Below, one piece after another: positions 34,768-46,426 of a stretch of 64,000 nucleotides of DNA; within the stretch, counting starts at the first letter, position 1; each line of letters opens with the position of its first letter. Source of the DNA: Diphasiastrum complanatum (lineage: Eukaryota; Streptophyta; Lycopodiopsida; Lycopodiales; Lycopodiaceae); the NCBI GenBank assembly GCA_029204225.1, contig CM055099.1, positions 53,894,454-53,958,453 on the forward strand. The letters run 5' to 3'. The position numbers and the translations under genes were made by a program. The notes beneath the pieces were generated by a model that searched no databases, was not told where the DNA came from, and saw only the letters and a program-made list of their open reading frames with translations.

Positions 34768-35330
34768 AGAGTTGGGAGGCTACAAGAAGATATATCAAGT
34801 TTTTAGAAATTGCATGTAGAATATTCAATTTTTTGTGATTTTGTCAAAACCCTAATTTTGATTGGATCTCTAGTTTGTGAGATTAATGAACTTCATTTGA
34901 GTGTGTTTCAATCTTAGGAAGTGGCAAGAATCATTAGATTGAGGATAGATCATAGGTTGATCAAGATTTCACTATTATATGTGTTGATTTTCTAGTTAGA
35001 AGTGCTAGAAGAGATTTGAGAGGTTCCATATCTTTGTGATTTCTTCTTGAGTTCATTTGTTGACATTCAAGAGAGTGCTTTGTGGATTGAAACAGGTTGA
35101 AAGAAGAAGATCAGGTCATTGCAACATGGCTACAAGTGGTGGATATATGTTGGAAGGCAATGATAGGCTTACCTCAATCAACTTTTCTACTTGGAAAGTG
35201 AGGATGGATTCCTTATTGGAGATGAATGAGTTGATGGAGATTGTTGTAGGTGTGGAGGAGAGGCCTCAAGCACCTCAAGATCAAGTGAGGTATGACAAGC
35301 GAGCAAAGAAAGCTCTTTTAAGCTCATAGC
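34768..35330 (+). pseudogene. Ty1/copia leader and gag start (B'), inverted copy of B
   Basis: The leader from 34768 and the gag ATG at 35126 (MATSGGYMLEGNDRLTSINF, then TWKVRMDSLLEMNELMEIVV) match element B at 5711-6250 in reverse complement over about 560 bp. The frame ends after DKRAKKALLSS, where copia homology is lost at about 35322, so only the first ~65 gag residues remain. This copy keeps Gln (QDQV) where B has a stop. There is no knuckle, protease or pol. Confidence 0.85.
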
Positions 35331-35339
35331 AATTACAAA

Positions 35340-35722
35340 ACTAAGATAGTTTCTGAGCATGTAATGTCGCTCGCAATTGTCTTGTGCTCTCAATACTCTT
35401 TCTGAACTAAATTATTGTCTTATTACATTCAAATTATTGTCAGTATGTCTATGATGATTTCTTAATCATTTTGTTTGACTTCTCTTAATGTCTTGTTTGA
35501 ATTGTCTTCTTTTAGCTTCCACATCGCAAGTTGCAAGACTTTCTTTGTGTTTGCCTACATAATTGATACCATTGGATTCTAACGACTTCGAAGTTAGAAT
35601 TAAGTAGGATCAATTGAGTCGTTCGACTCTCTACCCTGATCTAATCTGATAGGTGTAGTGCATGCACCAAGGAATCGTCCTACACTGCACCATCATCTCG
35701 ACGTCATGATCATTTCCCAACA
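35340..35722 (+). repeat. J-type LTR, solo or truncated
   Basis: The block at 35500-35722 (GACTTTCTTTGTGTTTGCC, then GAGTCGTTCGACTC, ending CATGATCATTTCCCAACA) matches the reverse complement of the 5' LTR of element J (61059-61330). No primer site follows, so this is a solo or broken LTR. Its 5' edge against B' is uncertain. Confidence 0.6.
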
Positions 35723-37384
35723 TATCAATCAACATGACACATGTCATATGATCACTAAGACACTTGGTCCAGTGCATGAGTGACACTTGTTGAACGGTCA
35801 ACAGGATGTGTCATTGGGACCTTTGGTCCATTCTATGAGTGACACATGTCAAACACTAGCTTGTCTATGTCAAGGTACTACCAAGTGGTAGGGAAGAGAT
35901 AGTGTTTAATCTTTTTAATGTTAAAAATCGTGGTTGATGTTTTGTGCTCGATTGTGGTGTGGTTCATTTCAACATCGATAAGTTGTGGCTAGCAAATCTT
36001 ATAGGATAATCCTCTAAACAATCATCAAGTTGGATTAATACACTTCTGATAGCATACTTGGAGATATGGATATGAAATTCTATTGACTACTATTGATATT
36101 GCCAAGCTTTGGCTTATTATCTAAGGTTATAAATGCAAGTGGTGTTACAACGCAATATCTTTGAGTAATTTGGCGATTTTCAGGACACTCATGTGTGATT
36201 GCTTTGGCACATGGGGCACCACCCATTATCACATGTAGAAAATTGGGCTTGTGTGAGTAGCACTAGGTATCTACCTTTTTTCTGAGCAATGTTAATAAAA
36301 TATGTAATTTGAGAATTTCTTGAGTTGAATGAGCCTCCATGAAAATGAAAGGATCAATTAGCAGTGAGTGCTAAAGATAAAAGCAATCACAATGAAATCT
36401 ATAGCTTGAGTGCTTCACAAAGGCTCTTAAAATGTCAAAATCAACAAAGAGGTGAAGGACTATGATGCACGCAATAGTTGGAAGACACCATAAATATGTG
36501 CACTTTTGTCTCCGAACCACTGCCAAAACAAATCCTCCACTCCACCACTAAGCTTGATTCCCAATGTGCATGACTCACAACTAAAAATGACATTGGCAAG
36601 AATACTCCATGGTTGGTGGACTGTAGCAAGTGCATCTAAATGCAAGCAAGAACAACACTAAAACAATGTAGAATTGGTTGTCTTTTAGCCAAAAAACGAT
36701 TGCCATCATACGAAGATTTTTTTTTTTTGAATAAATCATGATTTCCATGTTATTTAGGTTGTGGAGGGCATTATGGCCATAATGACCATAAGTTTTTCTT
36801 TTCCATAAAAAGCGTTATTGACATAATGCCATCTCAAATTTCTCAAACATCCTTTTTAACAATACAAAAAGCAAAATCCCAAAGATGTTTACCTGATGTA
36901 TTTGCTGGCAGTTTGAATATTACACCATTTCAATTTTGGCCCCTTGCAACAAAAGTTCAATATTTTTTCTTGCCAAGGCTTTACCCTTAGGAATTAATAC
37001 ACTATGCCAAAGATCTAGTATGTATTATGGCATGTGCCTGGCTCATTCCATTGCATAATGGATACTTTGACTCTTCCACATGTCCTTTATAAAGCATAAT
37101 CAGCACTTCGACTTTTTTTCGACCAATCAAAAATTGCCACGTGGCAGGTTGACGGTTGAGGAGTGACGCGGACTGACGCGCAAGCTGGATGGGCGTCAGA
37201 TTTTTATTGAAAAAAACAGTGACATATTCTGCTTTTTCAGGAGCCCAAAAAATGGGCATAATATGCACAAAGAATCCATTACAATTTGATAAGATATAGA
37301 CTCTCGACTATTGAGTGTAACTTGATACCATGTTTAGAACTAAACTTTTATCAAATATCCAAACATTATCCATAGTTGCTTAGA
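35723..37384. other. No gene recognised; short imperfect repeats
   Basis: Two ~50-bp units at about 35753 and 35812 share TTGGTCCA then ATGAGTGACAC(T/A)TGT. A small inverted pair GGGCATTATGG / CATAATGCC lies at 36766-36835. Open frames at 36441-36645 and 37002-37268 on minus are unsupported. Confidence 0.5.
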
Positions 37385-37392
37385 GAGAGACA

Positions 37393-37883
37393 ATGCTCAC
37401 TAAAAACCTGCAAACCCTTACGAGCTCATTTTTAAAATTACATATTCACCTACTAAATTTATAGTTGAGGTGCTTAAAGCCTACTAATCTAAAGAGCTAA
37501 TACTTTTTTAAGTGTTGTAAAAAAAACTTGTAGGTTTTAATTTGCTAAAAAAAGGGCATTAGGCATAGAAGCTACAACTAAGCAGGGGCCTCAATGCAGC
37601 CTTCAGAGCCTACAACCTTCAGCGACCCATGGGCCTTCAGCGACAGCTCTAACCTTCAGCCTTCAGCCTACAGCCTTCAACTGCCCACAGGTCCTTCGGC
37701 AACCTCTTCAACCTTCAACCTCCCTCTCTCCTTTGCTCTCTCTCCCATGGCCGTTGAGACATTTTTATTTAAGTGTTAAAACTAGGACCCATAGGTTTTT
37801 TTAGCCCAACTTTGAAACACCTACAAATTTTAAAAGTAGTAGACTTTTTAGTAGGTTAAAAACATGATTTTTTGCGAGCAATG
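37393..37883. mobile_element. Short hAT-like non-autonomous element with 8-bp target duplication
   Basis: The 491-bp segment is flanked by the perfect 8-bp repeat GAGAGACA (37385-37392 and 37884-37891), the length made by hAT transposases. Its ends are imperfect inverted repeats: ATGCTCACTAAAAA on the left against CATTGCTCGCAAAAAA read inward from the right, with a further inverted match CCTACTAAA about 60 bp inside. The middle contains a CCTTCAGC-type repeat (37590-37700) whose short open frame is low complexity. There is no transposase inside. Confidence 0.62.
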
Positions 37884-37891
37884 GAGAGACA

Positions 37892-40800
37892 TCTTAGGAA
37901 TGTTCCATATAATTGCAAAAGTCTAAGAATGAAAATCAACACTATTCCCAAAATTTGATATCATGAAATTTTTGATGATTTTTTGTATAGCCTCATAAAC
38001 CCAATAATCCTGAGGATATTTAGCTTAGAAAAAGTTTCTCAAGCAGTGATCAAAACTTCATCAAAAGTCCTCTTGACGCACAAATGGACGCATCATCTGG
38101 TCAATGGAGTGGGTAGGCAGGATTGAGAAATGATGAATCTCATATCTATCGAAGCCCAAATTTCAAGTGGCATAATCCATCCTCTTCATGATGGAAAAAA
38201 TGCAGCATGCATGCTCATTCTTCATTGCTTGCTAGTTAGTAGCTAATAGCCTAATTGTCATACCAAAAGTCATTCCTCATGACTCGACTCTCAAGAAGAC
38301 CGTGAAGGAATGAATGCACCAATATATTAATTATCATAATTATATACATATATATGGCATTGAGAACGACCGTCCGTCCTTGATTTTGGAGATTCTCCAG
38401 CTCTGCAAAATCATGCCCTCCCTCCTGTATGTGCGTAGCTTTCAACTTTCCAAGGAGGAGTCAGAAGTCTGTGATAAGAGCATACTGCAGTGCATAGTGC
38501 ATACATACTTTTTCTTTGACCTGGGACCCGCAGTAAATCGCCCCGATCTACCTTCCTGCAGATAGATAGATTTTCTTCTCAACAGAGCCGTAACAGATCT
38601 AGCGTCAGGCTCACAATTCGCGATCCATCTTCCCATTCGCCAACCAGCCAGCCGTAGACTCTTTTCAGACTAAATGCCACTGCTATTCCAGCTGCCAGCA
38701 GCTGCAGTAAATATGGAGGTTTTACCTCGTGAACCCAGTTGTCCCCATGCGCAATGAGCAGCTGCTGCAGAAATACGGCAAAGCTACGTATTCCCCTTCA
38801 GTATTTCACCGTCTCTATGGTGTATAGTGTATGCACTTTTTCATACTGTGGGCTTTGCGCATGATCTCTCATCGTATGTCCGATGAGTACGTGGGGCTTA
38901 AGCTTTTAAACTTTGGTTTTATTGATTTGTTTTTCTGTGGATGGAATGATGGATCTTGGATTATCTTGTCCGATTTGATATGGCATTCAAAGAAATCTCA
39001 TTGGAATCTGGATGGGAAATAAATCACATGAGATTTTGTTTACAATACAATATTACAGATTCCACCTCTGGCTCCTCACAGGTTATAACTCATCAATATT
39101 TTTTCTTGAGCAACCATAGATGCTTGAAGCTACCTATTAAGGTTCTAAACAAGCCTTCCATTATAATCGGGCGGAGCCGGAGTAATGAAAGTCAAAGGCC
39201 ACGAGCTGCTCTAGGACCATATGGTATGTGATAATGGCTCGACCAATGAAGCATTATCTCAACTATTTGCCTATGGCAAAATTTCTCTGTTTTTATTTTA
39301 CTTTTGTCTATAAAAAATGGGGTGAAATTTGTACGCTAGTTTGTTTTTTATATCATTGTTGAATGTGGAAAAAATTTATGTTTTCATTTTTGGTGTAATT
39401 TATTATGGAACACATTCATGCAGAGTTTGGACGCTCTTTAATCGGAAGCATCGGTCAAATTGCAACGCAACATAAACGAGCAGGTAGTTAATTCATTTGT
39501 TGAAAAACCAAGCAGAATTCTTGGGGCCATATATCATGCAAGATAATATAGGCCCCAAAATGTCTGAAAAGAATCCTAACATTGATGACAATTATGTACA
39601 AAGATTACAACTACGACCAAGTGAAATCTTTCAAAATTTGGGGCACAAGGCTTCCTGATGTCATTACATAACGATCAGATTTGAGCTTGTGCCTTCATGA
39701 TCCAGTAAACGAGGATATTCAGTTCACACCACAATGGACATCGATCTTTTTTATGTAGAGCACGTTTCTTGTATCAAAATATTTTCAAAATTTTAATGCC
39801 CGAAGATTTTTTGGGTAGGATACCACTATTTTTAATACATACCCATTCCACATACCAAACGACTACTCATGAATTTGTAGGTATTTATATGACTAGTAAT
39901 ACAAAGGTGAGACCAACTAGTCAACCTAATCATGAACATAAGCACTTGGTTGGAGTTTATGCACTCACTTGAAGGAATTTGTGACTCCATACATGTCGAT
40001 ATTAGAAATTACCAGAGCAACAATATAACTACTTCACGAGTAATGGGCCTCAACCATTCAATTCATTCCAAACATCCTCCAAATTGATAAGTGATATTTT
40101 TTTCTAGTAATCTAGTAGGTGCTTCAGCATCCATTAGACCTTCATCCAACCTTTTGTAAAAATCAATTGTTGAAAGACCTGGACATTTTTAATGGGCAAT
40201 GTGCATAGGTGTTTTATAAATGCCATATATATTTGCTTTGAGAAAACATTAGTCATTTGTTAATTGCTACCTCAAGGCTAACCTCCATAGGCACTATGTG
40301 TAAACTATATTGCATATTTTAATTTTAGCTACCAAGCAAAATTTGGTACCAAGGCAAAACTCATAGCCTTTCCTTGGCTTAGGAGTGTTTGTTTGAGTAT
40401 TGGCTTTTGACCAAAACCAGGCCTAGTTAGGTAATGACGTATTGATTGAGATATTGATAGAGCTCATAGCAAGGATTCTAGTCATCAACCCTATTATCAC
40501 AATGACATATAATAGCAAGGTTAGTTCCTTGATCCATGGTTGATACCAATCAATCACCTACTACCCACCCAACACTAGTATAATCACCTTGACAAGTCCA
40601 GTGACTTCGTTACAAATATAGGCATAGTACAATGGACATGGTCACACTGAGGTTCTAGTCCCCGTATGCACAAACCTCTCTAGGTTCTAAGTGGGTGCCC
40701 TTCGTTTGGATACTATAGCCTTTCGTTTGGCCAAAATAGGCTAAAGGAGGTAAAAATAAGGGCACTTTAAGTTTTTGAACTATTTCTTCAGTGTGAAGAA

Positions 40801-41061
40801 ACTTCACCCTTCAAAAACTTGGGACCCAACTATTACTTCAGTTTGAAAATTTTAAATGAAAAGAAGTGCTATTTTTCACTTCACAACCCTTCGGGCCTTT
40901 TCACTAGCCATCTAATGGCTCTTCTACATCGAATGGCTCGCATTAGTCCTTAGTTGCCCGATCCTGACCATCAAACTAGTGTGGAGGTCGATCAATGAAT
41001 GTCCATGATTATGTGCATCGAATAATGCTCCCTCCGTACACAACACACCTACAACCGCTAC
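37892..41061. other. Element-poor interval without a recognised gene
   Basis: I found no reverse transcriptase, transposase or LTR signatures over 3.2 kb. The interval 38520-38800 is less AT-rich and contains repeated GCAGCTGC motifs. Short open frames (38831-39022, 38956-39231, 39769-39972) do not resemble known families. It may be the original low-copy DNA, possibly with regulatory or exonic sequence, but nothing proves this. Confidence 0.4.
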
Positions 41062-41319
41062 ATGCCTATTTGGACTGGCCGCGCGACTGATCCGCGAGCT
41101 CATTTCTCCATTGCTTCTTCTCTTTCTAGCTGGCTATGGTCTCCTCCAATCAGTTTGATCCAGTACACTAAGTTCTCCATGGCTAGTCACGGCCACCTAC
41201 AGTTTGGATCGCGCTCCCAGGGCGCCCAACTTTCTGCTTTTACAGCATCAAAAACTATCTTCAATGGAGAGAAATCTAGGATTTTCCATGTAGAAACCCT
41301 AGCAAGTTATTTTCTATAG
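41062..41319 (+). CDS. Unidentified 85-residue ORF
   Basis: The frame lies in a moderately GC-rich patch just upstream of the gypsy insertion. The protein is rich in Ser, Ala and Trp in its N-terminal half (SIASSLSSWLWSPPISLIQY), looking like a transit-type or chance sequence. No family is recognised. It may be a first exon cut by the insertion at 41378 or a spurious frame. Confidence 0.2.
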   Translation: MPIWTGRATDPRAHFSIASSLSSWLWSPPISLIQYTKFSMASHGHLQFGSRSQGAQLSAFTASKTIFNGEKSRIFHVETLASYFL

Positions 41320-41377
41320 CCTGAGAAGGAGTAATTGCTCCTACTGTGCTTCATGGCTGACCCTGAGACTTCACCAG

Positions 41378-42172
41378 TGTTGGGGGTATTCCAACAAAGT
41401 GTAAATATATAAAATCATCCAATAAAATGTGTTGCGAGGGCATGGCATCCTGCATGTATAAGCCATGGCCCAATGAGCACGCAAGTGAAGTTGTAAATAA
41501 AATAATAGACTTGGGCCCTTTGTAATTAAAATAAAACTTGAGGCCCAAAGTCAATTCTAAACTTAGAGTTTACTTTTTAGAGTTGGGTCCAATTTTGGAC
41601 TCACATGAATCTTGTGATTTCCAATGTACTTTTTGTGGACCCTTGGATCAAGTTGGGTCCAAGATGAATGGATAGGATCAATGTGAATATTAGCCAATAG
41701 GATTGAGGGGCAAGGGCCTTCCCCATTTTATAAAAAGACACCATTTGTACACTATTTTCATGCTTAATAGAGAGGAGGAGACTCTGACATTTTGAGAGCT
41801 CAAGCATCCTCATTTGCTAATCAATCTTGCTTATGCTATTGTTGTGATTGCTTGTTATTTTCATTTCCCATGCTTTTTGGTTATGCTAGTTAAGGTTTTT
41901 CCATAAGCAATGACATTGAGCATTTGAGCTAACCTCCATCTCATCTCTCTCTCTTCCTCTCCTTTTCTATCCCTTTCCTTCACCCAAATCATGATGAATG
42001 TTAGAGTAGAGGAGTAGAGTTAAGGGAGAGTAGTGTTAGTGGTGAATAGAGTTAGGGAGGAAGTAGGAAACTAACTTAAATTAGCATCTATGCATAGTTA
42101 GGTACCTATCCAGTGATCTAACCCTTGTTGACAGGGCGGGAGGGCTATACTACGTAGATATACGACCCTACA
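41378..42172 (+). repeat. 5' LTR of Tat/Athila-like gypsy unit R
   Basis: The LTR is 795 bp, starting TGTTGGGGGTATTCCAACA and ending CGACCCTACA, one base before the primer site. It has a TATA box (TATAAAAA, 41729-41736). A candidate 5-bp target sequence ACCAG precedes it, but no 3' LTR exists in the window to confirm the duplication. Confidence 0.82.
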
Positions 42173-42173
42173 G

Positions 42174-42190
42174 TGGCGCCGTTGCTGGGG
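42174..42190 (+). promoter_or_regulatory. Primer binding site of unit R (tRNA-Asp type)
   Basis: TGGCGCCGTTGCTGGGG is complementary to the 3' end of tRNA-Asp with one mismatch. It is the primer type of plant Athila/Tat gypsy elements. Confidence 0.88.
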
Positions 42191-43461
42191 ATAGGTTTCC
42201 AATAACTAGTTTAGTTGTATTTTAGCTATTTTCTTGCTTTTTAGATTAGTTTTAGGTAGATTTTTAGGTGTTTAGAGTTAGTTTTCTATTTTTTTTTTGT
42301 GTTTGGACTGTTCACAGCTAGCGGAGGAGGGGTGAAAGGGTAGAGGAGGCCCTGAAAAGCCTCTAAGGGCTTGAAACCCAAACCAACTAGCCAAAAGAAC
42401 CCAAAAAAACACACCGATCTGTAATTTTGGAGGGAATAAGAGCCTAAAATTATATCAGATTTTTATATCTCTAGAACCAGTGCGAATTAACTCTTGCATG
42501 ACTGGCAACAGCTCTAGGGTACTGTCCCAGACCTGCATAGAAGCTTGCAAGAGTTAGTTTTAAGCAGATTGTAAAAATCAGAGAAAAATCATAAAAAATT
42601 CAAAAAACCCTTGAAAAAATCCAAAAAATCTTCATAAGAACTCTCGCGGAGCTCTTTGAAGTTCCATCTCAATGAGACCAGGACACATAAAAACTTGCGA
42701 GAGTTAGTTTGATGTCTAAGTGTCTGTGAAAGAGTTCCCAGTGAAAAAAAGATGGGAAAGTACCAATGAACCCTCGCAGACATCAAAATTTTCAGTTCCA
42801 ATGGTCAAGAACTCCCGCAGAGGATTCTGAAGTTTCATCTTAGTGAGACCAGGACACAGAAGAGCTTGCGAGAGTTAGTTTGATTCCAGTGAGCAAAAAA
42901 TTGGGTTTAAGTGCTAAAAAATCACTAAAAAATGAAGATCCAACAAATCTTTCTAGTAAGAACTCTCGCAGACCCTCTCAATCAATTTAAAATGTCAATC
43001 TACATCAGTGATGAAGCTTGCAAGAGTTAGTTTTGAGATTTGGTGAAGATCAAGCCAAAAAAGTGGTTTTGAACCCTTGTAGACAATGAAATTTTCACTT
43101 CTTGGAAGAGTTAACTCTCGTAGAGAATTATATAGTGAGATCTGACCCAGATCCAGCTACTGTGAGCCTTGCTAGAGTTACTTCCCAAAGATCAAAGAGA
43201 TATCAAATTTTTTATCTGCAAAAACAGCTAAAGAACCCTTGCACAAGAAAACCCTCAAAGACTAGATCAGTGATCTGCATCAGATCCAGCTACTATCAAA
43301 ATCTCAGGTCAATCAGTGCAAGGAGTAAAAAGTTATCAAGGGAAAACCACTGTAAAAGACCTAAAATTCACTTCTGGCCGATCAGATTAATCAGCTCCTT
43401 GAGATCCAAATAACATCCTACTGTATAAGCAAGATCCAATCACTTTGGAACCCACCATCAG
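42191..43461 (+). other. Untranslated leader of R with dispersed GCGAGAGTT / AACTCTCGC motifs
   Basis: The ~1.27-kb leader has no coding frame. More than ten copies of a short motif occur in both orientations: CTTGCGAGAGTTAGTTTGA (for example 42692, 42861) and AACTCTCGC(A/G)GA (for example 42640, 42961) with variants. The same set recurs in the S leader and in the S 3' region. Confidence 0.75.
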
Positions 43462-44994
43462 ATGAATTTAAAATCGGGACGATCAATAGCACGAAGGATA
43501 GCAAATCAAGCATCACACCTTTCCAGATTAGCAATCGTGCAACAAGAGGCAGAACCAGAACCGACACCAATGGATCCAATGGGCCAACTCGTACTTGTTG
43601 CTCCCTTGCAAGCAGTCCGGAGAGCACCACGGATGGAAATACCAGAATACGACAGATCATCAGATCCCATCCGATTCCTCCTGATCTACGAGCAAGCTTG
43701 TGAAATCTATAGCAAATGGACACCTGCGGAGAAGCTAATGTTGTTCCCCATGTCCTTATTGGCAGTGGCTCAGGATTGGTTTTTCAACCTGTCAAAGGAA
43801 GACAAATCTACCTAGGAAGCGGTTAAAGCGGCTCTCATTACGCGCTTTCCAAAAAAGTTCATGGAAGATCCGTTCCTCCTACTGAACAAAGTCAAAATAG
43901 AAAAACGAGAAAAGATCAGGGACTACATTGAGCGGGTCAAACAGTTACGATCCGAGTGCAGTGCATCCCTAACTCCTGACCATGCGATAATCATGTGGTT
44001 CCTAGCCGGACTACCATGAAGCATCATAAGAGAACTGAAACGATGGGAGCAATATGCTACTCTGCAAAAAGCTATGGAAGATGCCATCAGGGAAGAGGAT
44101 GAGGGATCTAACGACGAATATCCATCCACCCACACCCCTACTCCCTCGTTAGCATCATCATCATCATCATCAATCGCATCTGCTCTATCCACAGAACTGT
44201 TGATGGAGCAAATGACGAAATTACACAAACAATAGATGGAGCAACTTACGTCGCAGTTTGACCAGAAACTGAAGGCCTTACAAGGAGTTGTAGCAGTAAC
44301 GCCACATCAACCGAAACCAAACCAGCTATAGTATCCAAGATGGGAAAATGTATGCTTCAGTGTGCACGCAAAACCATACAGCGAACAAGTGTTCAGTCCT
44401 AAAGCAAAATCTGAGACTAACACACATATTCTGCCATCTGTGCAATGCAACATCACACGATATGGAATTTTGCCCGTTCAACCCCCGGATTGTTCAACAA
44501 AAGAGAAGTCCTTATCAGACTTCTTATCCTTACCATCAAGGGGCACCCAATGCGGCACCAAGGTATGGCGCACCAAATCAACCACAGCGTATGGCCTTAC
44601 CTGCTCCACCAGGGCCAGCCAATCAACAAGTGGCCCATGTAAACCTGACAACAGCGGAACTAGAGATGCAAATGCCCCCTCAACTTGAGTAGCAGCAATG
44701 GTATGGACTGGATGAATCATTTATGGATCCTTCCATAAATGAATATGTTGCGGCCTATGCAATTCAAACTCAGCATCAAGGCAGAAGAAATTATGGCTGC
44801 AACAGATGCGGCGAAGGATACAAAATTGCGGAATGTCCCTACAAGGGACAATATACATCCTTCTGTCGAGAATGCGGTTATGGGCACTGTTACAAAAATT
44901 GTCCATTTAAACCTGGAACCAGCGCACCTCTTAACTTCATTGCAATACAGCAACCAGCAGTTCCAGCAGGGATGCCATCGGAAGGACAAGAGAA
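43462..44994 (+). pseudogene. Ty3/gypsy gag of unit R, broken
   Basis: From ATG 43462: SHLSRLAIVQQEAEPEPTPM, capsid MEIPEYDRSSDPIRFLLIYE and LMLFPMSLLAVAQDWFFNLS. A stop replaces Trp near 43814; then, in other frames, RDYIERVKQLRSECSAS and TLQKAMEDAIREEDEG. A Ser run coded by (ATC/TCA)n lies at 44153-44172. Four knuckles follow: a damaged first (VCTQNHTANKC), FCHLCNATSHDMEFC, CNRCGEGYKIAEC (His to Tyr) and CRECGYGHCYKNC. The frame ends where S-type LTR sequence begins at about 44995. Protease and pol are absent. Gag would form the particle and bind RNA. Confidence 0.85.
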
Positions 44995-45131
44995 GCATCT
45001 ATGCATAGTTAGGTACTAAAAGTAGGAAATTAACTAAAAGTAGCATCTATGCATAGTTAGGTACCTATCCAGTGATCTAACCTTTGTTGACAGGTGGAAG
45101 GGCTATACTATGAGAGATCTTCGACCCCATA
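44995..45131 (+). repeat. LTR tail of gypsy unit S
   Basis: Only the last ~90-130 bp of an LTR remain before the S primer site; they match 42085-42172 of R. The 22-bp block GCATCTATGCATAGTTAGGT(AC) appears twice here, at 44995 and 45042, so the junction with R gag lies inside a short duplication. Confidence 0.75.
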
Positions 45132-45132
45132 G

Positions 45133-45149
45133 TGGCGCCGTTGCCAGGG
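45133..45149 (+). promoter_or_regulatory. Primer binding site of unit S
   Basis: TGGCGCCGTTGCCAGGG is of tRNA-Asp type, as in unit R 2.96 kb upstream. Confidence 0.86.
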
Positions 45150-46426
45150 ATAGGTTTCCACTAACTAGTTTAGCTGTATTTTAGCTATTTTCTTGCTTTT
45201 TAGAGTAGTTTAGGTAGATTTTTGGGAGTTTAGAGTTAGTTTTCTATATTTTTTTGTGTTTGGACTATTCACAGCTAGCGGAGGAGGTGTGAGAGGGTAG
45301 AGGAGGCCTTGAACAACCTCTAAGGGCTTGAAACTCAAACCAATCATCCAAAAAAACTCAAAAAACACACCAATATGTGTTTTAGAAGAAAAAAGAGCCA
45401 AAAAACTCATCAGATTTTTATATAATTAATCCTTGCATGATTGGCAGTAGTTCCAGGGTACTATCCCAGACTTGCATAGAAGCCTGTGAGAGTTAGTTTC
45501 AAGCAGATTGTAAAAATTAGAGAAAAATCATAAAAAAAATTCAAAAAACCCTTGAAAAAATCCAAAAAAATTCAAATCTTCATAAGAACTCTCGCAAAGC
45601 CCTCTGAAGTTCCATCTCAGTGAGACCAGGACACATAGAAGCTTGCGAGAATTAGTTTGATGTATAAATGCATGTGCGAGAGTTCCCAGTGAAAAAAAGA
45701 TGGGAAAGTACTAGTGAACCCTCGCAGACAGAAGTTTCAGTTCCAGTGGTCAAGAGCTCTCGTAGAGGATTCTGAAGTTCCATCTCAGTGAGACCAGGAC
45801 ATAGAAGAGCTTGCGAGAGTTAGTTTGATTCCAGTGAGCTAAAAAATGGATTTAAGTGCTAAAAAATCACTAAAAATGAAGATCCAACAAATCCTTCATG
45901 TAAGAACTCTCGCAGACCCTCTCAATCGATTCAGAATGTCAAATTACATCAGTGATGAAGCCTGCGAGAGTTAGTATGAAGATCTAGTGAAGATCAAGCA
46001 CAAAAAGTGATTTTGAATCCTCGCAGACAGTGAAATTTCCACTTCTTGCAAGAGTTAACTCTCACAGAGAATTCTATAGTGAGATCTGACCTAGATCTAG
46101 CTACTGTGAACCTTGCGAGAGTTACTTCCCAAAGATCTGAAAGATATCAAGTTTTTTACCTACAAAAATAGCTAAAGAACCCTCGCATAGACAACCCTCG
46201 CACAAGATAACCCTTGCAAACCAAATCAGTGGAAAGTTTTGCATCAGATCTAGCTATTGTTAAAATTTCAGGTCAATCAGTGGAAGGAGTAAAAAGTTAT
46301 CAAGGAAAAACCATCGTAAAAGGCCTAAATTTCATTCCGGCCGATCAGATCGATTAGATCCTTGAAGATCCAGATTGGATCCTACTGTATAAGCAGGATC
46401 CAATCACTTTGGAATCCACTATCAGA
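45150..46426 (+). other. Untranslated leader of S with the same dispersed motifs
   Basis: It is colinear with the R leader and repeats its set of AACTCTCGCAGA and CTTGCGAGAGTTAG motifs (for example 45590, 45810, 45905, 45962, 46112, 46180). No coding frame. Confidence 0.75.

Noticed and set aside
37322-37332. TTGATACCATG, resembling a minus-strand tRNA-Met primer site
   Set aside because: Only about ten bases match, with no LTR end or gag beside it.
38520-39231. Host gene with start near 38715 and exons to 39231
   Set aside because: The frame after the ATG closes after about 15 codons, and the later short frames have no recognisable domain or convincing splice sites.
44478-44998. Minus-strand ORFs opposite the gypsy gag (44478-44720, 44717-44998, and the matching ones in S at 47537-47938)
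   Set aside because: They mirror the conserved knuckle region in antisense and show no motif of their own; they recur in R and S only because the DNA is duplicated.
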